Source: an uncultured bacterium (lineage in GTDB: Bacteria > Patescibacteriota > Saccharimonadia > Saccharimonadales > Saccharimonadaceae). From it: DNA of 12,405 bases. The DNA is taken from the NCBI GenBank assembly GCA_903889015.1, contig CAISVS010000150.1, positions 1 to 12,405 of the forward strand, in the 5' to 3' direction. Each line of letters starts with the position of its first letter. The stretch's first letter is position 1. The notes beneath the pieces were generated by a model. That model saw only the letters and a program-made list of their open reading frames with translations, was not told where the DNA came from and made no database searches. Made by a program: the position numbers and the translations under genes. Below, piece after piece: positions 5,857-10,818 of this stretch.

Positions 5857-7551
5857 ATGGATGCAATAATTTTATCAATTCAAACAGTTATTAGACAATT
5901 ATTTAATATTGAGCAGGTCGTTCATTTAAGTCGCCCAGATTCAGATTTTGGCGATTTTGCGACCAATGTGGCTATGCAACTGGCAAAACCACTGGGCAAA
6001 AATCCGCGCGAAATTGCCGAACAATTGGCCGAAAGTTTGCGTCAAACAGGTGATTACACTGAGGTTTCAGTGGCTGGACCTGGTTTTATTAACCTAAAAT
6101 TGTCATCAAAAAAGTTAGCCGATAATTTGCAGTCCACTTGGTCTGATAAATACGGTGAAAATAATGATGGCGCCGGTAAGACTATGGTGGTTGAATATCC
6201 TAGTGCTAATATGGCCAAACCCTATAGCGTTGGTCATTTACGTTCAGGCAATCAAGGCTGGGCTGTTAAGCGCCTAATGGATGTGACTGGCTGGAACGTT
6301 ATTACTGATAATCATTTGGGTGATTATGGAACACCGTTTGGTGTTTGGGTTGTCGGTTTTTTGAAGTTTAGTAGTGATGAGCAATTGGCAACTGATGGTA
6401 TCTACGAATTAGGCCGAGTCTATATTGCAACAAAAAAAGCACTCAAGGACGAAAAAGAGCGTAGCGAAACTGTTTTAGCCGATCAAGTCCAAGATTGGCT
6501 TATAAAGCTGGAAAATAATGACGAACTGGCAGTCGGTTACAGTAAAAGATTTAATGATATTAGTATCGGTCATATTCACGAGATTATGGGGCGATTAAGA
6601 ATAGCAACTGACTATGAATTAGGTGAAGCTTTTTTTGCACGGCGAGGCAAGCAAATTGTTCAAGATTTGTTGGGTCAGGGGATTGCTATTCAAAATGACG
6701 ATGGATCAGTCATTGTGCCGTTGGATGAATTTGGCATTAAAGTTCCACTGTTGGTTCAAAAATCAAATGGTGCAGCGTTATACGCCACGACTGATTTGGC
6801 GACGATTTTGTATCGTGAAGAAACTTGGCATCCCGATAAAGTAATTTATGCAGTTGGTTCTGAGCAAATCTTTTATTTCTCGCAATTAATTGCTATGGCA
6901 AAAAAAATTGGCATAAAAACCGAATTGGTTCATCTGTGGTTTGGTACAATTGATCAAATCAACGAAGATGGTGTGCGTGAAAAGATGAGCAGTCGCAAGG
7001 GTGTCGTAATGATGGAAGAATTGCTTGATCAGGCCGAAGCTAAGGCTCGCGAGGTGGTAGTAGGTCGCGAAGTATCTGACGACGACATCAAAAAAATTGC
7101 TGTTGGTGCCATTAAATTTAGTGACTTTATTGCTGATCGTCGCACCAATATTTTGTTTAGCTGGGATAGTATTTTTGCGTTATCAGGATTCAGCGGACCG
7201 TATGTTCAATACGCTGCCGTTAGGGTGAACAAAATTCTGCACGATAATGAAATTACTCAGACTGATATTTCGCAGTACGACTGGGCACCTGAAAAATCAG
7301 TAATCTTGAAGTTGTTGGAATATCCAGATGTTGTTCGTCTTGCGGCTCGCGACCTTGAACCACATAAAATCGCGACTTATCTGTACGAATTGGCGCGTGA
7401 TTTGAATCGTTATTACGAAACTACACCGATTGCGGTTGGTGATGTGACGGATGTTGAAAAACAAGCTAGACTTCGATTACTACAAAAAGTCAGCCAAATT
7501 TTTAATCACGGTTTGAACTTGCTGGGTATTGAAGTACCAAGTAGTATGTAA
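5857..7551 (+). CDS. argS: Arginyl-tRNA synthetase
   Basis: Charges tRNA-Arg with arginine using ATP; class I synthetase, cytoplasmic, essential for translation. The 564 residues match the usual family length. The N-terminal additional domain includes DFATNVAMQLAKPLGKNP (33-50), followed by VEYPSANMAKPYSVGHLRSG, the HIGH region, with SVGH at 124-127 where most enzymes read HVGH. Next come DNHLGDYGTPFG and the second signature, EKMSSRKG (K376-R380; usual KMSTRKG). The C-terminal anticodon-binding helical domain ends in a typical way (LNLLGIEVP). Residue S124 in place of the first histidine is the only odd point and may be lineage-specific. The start at 5857 is set by the -10 spacing. The gene heads a forward run with mscL and orn. 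Confidence 0.95.
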   Translation: MDAIILSIQTVIRQLFNIEQVVHLSRPDSDFGDFATNVAMQLAKPLGKNPREIAEQLAESLRQTGDYTEVSVAGPGFINLKLSSKKLADNLQSTWSDKYGENNDGAGKTMVVEYPSANMAKPYSVGHLRSGNQGWAVKRLMDVTGWNVITDNHLGDYGTPFGVWVVGFLKFSSDEQLATDGIYELGRVYIATKKALKDEKERSETVLADQVQDWLIKLENNDELAVGYSKRFNDISIGHIHEIMGRLRIATDYELGEAFFARRGKQIVQDLLGQGIAIQNDDGSVIVPLDEFGIKVPLLVQKSNGAALYATTDLATILYREETWHPDKVIYAVGSEQIFYFSQLIAMAKKIGIKTELVHLWFGTIDQINEDGVREKMSSRKGVVMMEELLDQAEAKAREVVVGREVSDDDIKKIAVGAIKFSDFIADRRTNILFSWDSIFALSGFSGPYVQYAAVRVNKILHDNEITQTDISQYDWAPEKSVILKLLEYPDVVRLAARDLEPHKIATYLYELARDLNRYYETTPIAVGDVTDVEKQARLRLLQKVSQIFNHGLNLLGIEVPSSM

Positions 7552-7566
7552 ATTATGGTGATAATT

Positions 7567-7573
7567 AAAGGAG
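7567..7573 (+). promoter_or_regulatory. Strong Shine-Dalgarno for mscL
   Basis: AAAGGAG, 5 nt before ATG 7579. It selects 7579 over the in-frame ATG at 7555, which has no ribosome-binding signal and would add eight non-family residues. Confidence 0.8.
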
Positions 7574-7578
7574 ATAAA

Positions 7579-7974
7579 ATGTCAAAAGCTAAAAAAGTTT
7601 CAAAAAAAGCCAAAACAAGCTCATTTAATATTGTTAGCGCGGGTGAATCGCAACTTAAATCTTTTTTTGATTTTATTCGCACTCAGGGTGTTGTTGGACT
7701 AGCAGTTGGTTTAGTTTTGGGTGGTTCAGTCAGCGTTATGGTTAAATCATTAGTTGATAATGTCGTAATGCCGCCGCTTGGATTGATTGTTGGGTCGGCC
7801 GAAGGTATTAAGGGTCTGGCTTGGACAATGGGGCAAACTGCCGGTGGCCAACCGATAACATTGCGTTACGGTATCTTTTTAAATGACTTAATCAATTTTG
7901 TTGTTATTGCCTTGGTTGTGTATGTGATTGTTAGCTTTTTAAAAATAGAAAAATTCGATAAAAAGAAAGATTAG
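7579..7974 (+). CDS. mscL: Large-conductance mechanosensitive channel MscL
   Basis: Tension-gated membrane pore that releases solutes during hypo-osmotic shock; homopentamer in the cytoplasmic membrane. The 131-residue protein has the family core: the N-terminal amphipathic helix FFDFIRTQGVVG (29-40), pore-lining TM1 about 38-60 (glycine-spaced GLAVGLVLGGSVS), the conserved SLVDNVVMPPLGLIVG (57-72), a periplasmic loop, YGIFLNDLINF (98-108), and TM2 to about 121. Two differences from E. coli-type MscL are visible. A Lys/Ser-rich N-terminal extension of about 25 residues (MSKAKKVSKKAKTSS) precedes the first helix. The C-terminal cytoplasmic helix bundle is nearly absent, the protein ending soon after TM2 in KKKD. 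It lies 27 nt after argS and 2 nt before orn, so it is probably co-transcribed with both. Confidence 0.93.
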   Translation: MSKAKKVSKKAKTSSFNIVSAGESQLKSFFDFIRTQGVVGLAVGLVLGGSVSVMVKSLVDNVVMPPLGLIVGSAEGIKGLAWTMGQTAGGQPITLRYGIFLNDLINFVVIALVVYVIVSFLKIEKFDKKKD

Positions 7975-7976
7975 TT

Positions 7977-8522
7977 ATGGCTAAAAGAACTTCTGGAAAA
8001 ATTTTATGGCTTGATTTAGAAATGACGGGTTTATCGGCTGACGATGACCTAATTCTTGAGGTGGCGGCAATTGCGACTGACTGGAATTTTAAAGAAATTG
8101 CGACTTATCATGGCATCGTAAAAAATACAAAAAAGGCGTTAACCGAACGGTTGGCGACAAATGCGGCTTTTTGGGATTATCATACTGATTCAAGGGACGG
8201 TTTGATTGATCAAAATAAAAATGGCAAATCTTTGACTGAAATTGAGGATGAAATATTGGCTTTTATTAGCGAACATTTCAAAGCCAGCAAGCCAGTTTTG
8301 TTGGGCGGTAACTCAATTCATATGGACAGGCGTTTTATCGTCTCAAACTGGCCAAGACTAGATGCCAGATTGCATTATCGCATGCTGGATGTTAGTGCGT
8401 GGAAGGTAGTCTTTGATGGAAAATTCAAAAAAAAGTTTACCAAACCTGACGCTCATCGTGCTTTGGATGATATCCGTGGCAGCATTATGGAATTGCAATA
8501 TTATCTGACCAAAATTAAATAG
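7977..8522 (+). CDS. orn: Oligoribonuclease (DEDDh 3'-5' exonuclease)
   Basis: Degrades 2-5-nt RNA fragments, including pGpG from cyclic-di-GMP breakdown, to mononucleotides; cytoplasmic, usually dimeric. The 181 residues match the family length. All five DEDDh residues are visible: D13 and E15 in WLDLEMTGL, D117 in GGNSIHMDRRF, and H160 and D165 in AHRALDDI. YRMLDVS (134-140) and the C-terminal helix are also typical. The gene starts 2 nt after the mscL stop with only a weak purine-rich leader (AAAGAAAGA), so translation probably depends on re-initiation or coupling. Its TAG stop abuts the extended -10 of the next gene. Confidence 0.95.
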   Translation: MAKRTSGKILWLDLEMTGLSADDDLILEVAAIATDWNFKEIATYHGIVKNTKKALTERLATNAAFWDYHTDSRDGLIDQNKNGKSLTEIEDEILAFISEHFKASKPVLLGGNSIHMDRRFIVSNWPRLDARLHYRMLDVSAWKVVFDGKFKKKFTKPDAHRALDDIRGSIMELQYYLTKIK

Positions 8523-8531
8523 TGCTACAAT
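8523..8531 (+). promoter_or_regulatory. Extended -10 (TGCTACAAT) of the CapA-like gene
   Basis: Identical to the pyrG element. It begins on the base after the orn stop codon and ends 9 nt before ATG 8541. No Shine-Dalgarno lies between it and the ATG, so a leaderless message is likely. Confidence 0.65.
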
Positions 8532-8540
8532 AAAGTTATC

Positions 8541-9758
8541 ATGCAAAGTATAAAGAATCGTCCTGTTCGTTGGCGAATCTGGCTGGTGGCATTTATTATT
8601 CTTATTGCTATTGGCACTGTCGCATTTATTCTTTTTGCGCCTAAAATATCAGCACCATCTGGCGATAACCCAAAAGTGGCGATAAAACCAGTAATTAAGC
8701 CAACGTCGATCTCTTCAAATGTTTTATTCACAGGTAATATTTATTGGGGCCGATATATTAATGATTGGTCGATGGCTAGTCCGCTTAAATATGCTTATCC
8801 TTTTTCGCGCTTAAACGAATTTAATCGTGATCAATACAATGCTTGGATATCTGGTTTGGAATGTCCAGTCGTGAGTGGTATTAATATGACTTCAGCTGAA
8901 GAGGATAATACTTTGACGTTTAATTGCTCGCCAGAATATCTGTCCGAAGCCGCCAAGTGGTTTACGGCTGTAACTTTGGCTAATAATCATACTGACAATC
9001 AGGGAATTGATGGTTTTACCGAGACGAAACAACAACTTAAAACAGCTGGTATCCAATATTTTGGACATTATGATCCAAGGGTGATTGATGATGTTTGTGA
9101 GGTAATTAGTTTGCCAGTTTCAGTTATAAACGACGACAAGTCAGTTACAAAAGGTAATTTACCGGTTGCAATGTGTGGCTATCATGGCGTATTTCGTATT
9201 CCAACGCCCGAGTCGGTGGCTGTGATGGAAAAATACAGTAAATATATGCCAGTAATTGCTATGCCACACATGGGGGCAGAATATAAGTCGGCGCCTGATC
9301 AGTTGAAAATTGATTTTTACCACAGTTTGATTGATGGTGGGGCTGATATGGTGCTAGGTGATCACCCACATTGGATTCAAAATACTGAAAGTTACAACGG
9401 GCATCTGATTGTCTATTCGATGGGTAACTTTATATTCGATCAGCAAGATACGGCCGAGGTTGTGCGTTCGGCGGCGATTAATGTAGTTATGAAAACTGGC
9501 GACAATGATACAACTTTATTATCCAAGTGGTTGGCATTGGGTGAAACTTGCGCAGTATTCAAAGATGATTGTTTGAAACAAGCCGAAGACCAAGGTCTGA
9601 CAAAACTTCAAATTAATTATCAATTTGGTGTTGTTGGCTCAAATGACTCTGACAAGATAGTAAAACCAGCCACCGTCGACCAGCAAAACAGTATTTTGCA
9701 GCGCCTAAATTGGCAATCGACGATAAATGGTTTGCGTTCACCATACAGTAGTCTGTAG
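8541..9758 (+). CDS. Membrane-anchored CapA/PgsA-like metallophosphatase-fold protein
   Basis: The 405 residues show an N-terminal basic stretch and one membrane segment (about 12-33), then a linker rich in Pro, Lys and Ser, then an extracytoplasmic domain of the CapA/PgsA family. Family marks in order: LFTGNIYWGR (62-71), GLECPV (105-110), TLANNHTDNQG (145-155), LKTAGIQYFG (166-175), MPHMGAEY (241-248), GADMVLGDHPHWIQ (267-280) and VYSMGNFIFD (291-300). In Bacillus this family takes part in poly-gamma-glutamate export or capsule formation, but no capB or capC partner is in the window, so the substrate here is unknown. Oddity: the first motif is normally GDxMLGR, and here the metal-binding Asp is N66, which could weaken or change metal binding. 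The leader segment is not followed by an obvious cleavage site, so it is probably an anchor. The gene has its own promoter. Confidence 0.85.
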   Translation: MQSIKNRPVRWRIWLVAFIILIAIGTVAFILFAPKISAPSGDNPKVAIKPVIKPTSISSNVLFTGNIYWGRYINDWSMASPLKYAYPFSRLNEFNRDQYNAWISGLECPVVSGINMTSAEEDNTLTFNCSPEYLSEAAKWFTAVTLANNHTDNQGIDGFTETKQQLKTAGIQYFGHYDPRVIDDVCEVISLPVSVINDDKSVTKGNLPVAMCGYHGVFRIPTPESVAVMEKYSKYMPVIAMPHMGAEYKSAPDQLKIDFYHSLIDGGADMVLGDHPHWIQNTESYNGHLIVYSMGNFIFDQQDTAEVVRSAAINVVMKTGDNDTTLLSKWLALGETCAVFKDDCLKQAEDQGLTKLQINYQFGVVGSNDSDKIVKPATVDQQNSILQRLNWQSTINGLRSPYSSL

Positions 9759-9761
9759 AAT
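9732..9761 (+). promoter_or_regulatory. Promoter of the MmcQ/YjbR-like gene, overlapping the upstream stop
   Basis: TTGCGT (9732-9737), an 18-nt spacer, then TAGAAT (9756-9761), whose first three bases are the TAG stop of the CapA-like gene. ATG 9768 follows after 6 nt, without a Shine-Dalgarno. Confidence 0.5.
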
Positions 9762-9767
9762 GGGTTT

Positions 9768-10106
9768 ATGAAACATAAAGAAATCGAAGATTATATACTC
9801 AGTTTTCCAAATTCATGGCTAGATTTTCCGTTTGGCGAAGGTACGTCAGTTTATAAAATCGGGCACACTGAAACTGGTGGCGGCAAGATGTTTGCGCTGA
9901 TTGCCGACAATACTAATCCGCTGCGCATTAGTTTAAAATGTGATCCGTTGTTGGCTGAAAAATTGCGCGAAGATTATGAAACAGTTTTGCCAGGCTATCA
10001 TTTGAATAAAAAACATTGGAACACAATTATTTGCACAGGTCAGGTACCTGATGACGAGTTAAAAAGTTTGATTTCGATTAGCTATAATTTAGTTAACGCT
10101 GATTAG
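9768..10106 (+). CDS. MmcQ/YjbR family (CyaY-like fold) small protein
   Basis: The 112-residue soluble protein fits the MmcQ/YjbR family in length and pattern. It has an N-terminal helix followed by SFPNSWLDFPFGEGTSVYKI (12-31, the family's EDxPFG-like start), GKMFALIAD (39-47), LRISLKCDP (52-60), PGYHLNKKHWNTI (75-87, the best-conserved motif, with H83-W84) and a C-terminal helix ending SYNLV. The family is annotated as DNA-binding-like, but its true cellular role is poorly known, and I infer nothing further. Its TAG stop overlaps the stop of the opposite-strand gene by three bases, leaving no room for a terminator between the two. Confidence 0.85.
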   Translation: MKHKEIEDYILSFPNSWLDFPFGEGTSVYKIGHTETGGGKMFALIADNTNPLRISLKCDPLLAEKLREDYETVLPGYHLNKKHWNTIICTGQVPDDELKSLISISYNLVNAD

Positions 10107-10720
10107 AGTTTCGAGGAGTCAAATTCGCTAAATTGTTTTCGAATTGGTTCAAGATTTTTGAGGCTATTGCTTAAAAAGGCTTTCAAACTAGTACTGTTGG
10201 TGCTTTTATAAATTTGATTCATTAAAACTATAATTTTATCCAATTGAGCCGTCATTTCGATGGCATAAACTCGATCATATGCAATATTTAATCTGGCATC
10301 CTCTAATCTTGCCAACATTGCATCGGTCGATTCTGCAGATGTGATTGTTTTATCAATCTTGGTAATAGTAATACCATCTTTGGCCAAAATTGGCGTGATA
10401 TCAGTAATTTCATTCAACAGTAAAGTGCTAAGGCCGGCATTAATGGCACGTAATTGACTACTTTTCATTTTAGTTTTAGCTCCGTCGACGACGCTAGATG
10501 TAGCGTTTAATCTGGCGGCTAATTTTTCGTTGGTTTTGGTACCGCTGGATGACAAATTACCAATAACCGCAAATATGGCAAAAATTAATAGTATACCAAT
10601 TCCAATTGCCGCAAACATCACTGGTTTTTTATTAAATAAATCAAATTTATGCGTTTGATGTGGCGCAATCTGATTCAGATAGTCAACAGGGACGGGTTGT
10701 TGGTTGTCATTAGGATACAT
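10103..10720 (-). CDS. Unknown single-pass membrane protein
   Basis: I do not recognise this 205-residue protein. Visible features: a polar, Pro/Gln-rich N-terminus (1-25); a Lys pair (31-32) just before one strong hydrophobic segment (about 33-55), giving a cytoplasmic N-terminus and external C-terminus by the positive-inside rule; a Ser/Gly hinge (57-60); then about 145 residues with a predicted-helical look (alternating Leu/Ile/Ala with Lys/Glu/Asp), no cysteine and no catalytic motif. A structural or sensor-like envelope protein with a helical external domain is possible, but unproven. ATG 10720 is supported by a promoter 9 nt upstream. It is divergent from dnaG. Base composition looks like its neighbours, so transfer is not suggested. 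Confidence 0.75.
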   Translation of the reverse strand: MYPNDNQQPVPVDYLNQIAPHQTHKFDLFNKKPVMFAAIGIGILLIFAIFAVIGNLSSSGTKTNEKLAARLNATSSVVDGAKTKMKSSQLRAINAGLSTLLLNEITDITPILAKDGITITKIDKTITSAESTDAMLARLEDARLNIAYDRVYAIEMTAQLDKIIVLMNQIYKSTNSTSLKAFLSNSLKNLEPIRKQFSEFDSSKL

Positions 10721-10729
10721 ACTGTTGCT

Positions 10730-10757
10730 ATTTAAGCATAAACGGATGGAATTTCAA
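10730..10757 (-). promoter_or_regulatory. Promoter of the unknown membrane protein gene
   Basis: Reverse strand: TTGAAA (10757-10752), a 16-nt spacer, and TTAAAT (10735-10730) with TGC just before it, an extended -10. The ATG at 10720 follows after 9 nt (AGCAACAGT), again without a Shine-Dalgarno. Confidence 0.6.
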
Positions 10758-10784
10758 AATGTCGGTTATCTCTTGCCGTTTGCT

Positions 10785-10812
10785 TTGAGTTATGTCCTAA
10801 CAGAGGTATAAT
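10785..10812 (+). promoter_or_regulatory. Promoter of dnaG
   Basis: TTGAGT (10785-10790), a 16-nt spacer, then perfect TATAAT (10807-10812). ATG 10819 follows after 6 nt (GATATT). The GAGG at 10803-10806 lies before the -10 and cannot act as a ribosome-binding site for a transcript starting near the ATG. Confidence 0.65.
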
Positions 10813-10818
10813 GATATT

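Noticed and set aside
7555..7578. ATG 7555 as the mscL start
   Set aside because: The strong AAAGGAG lies downstream of it and directs initiation at 7579.
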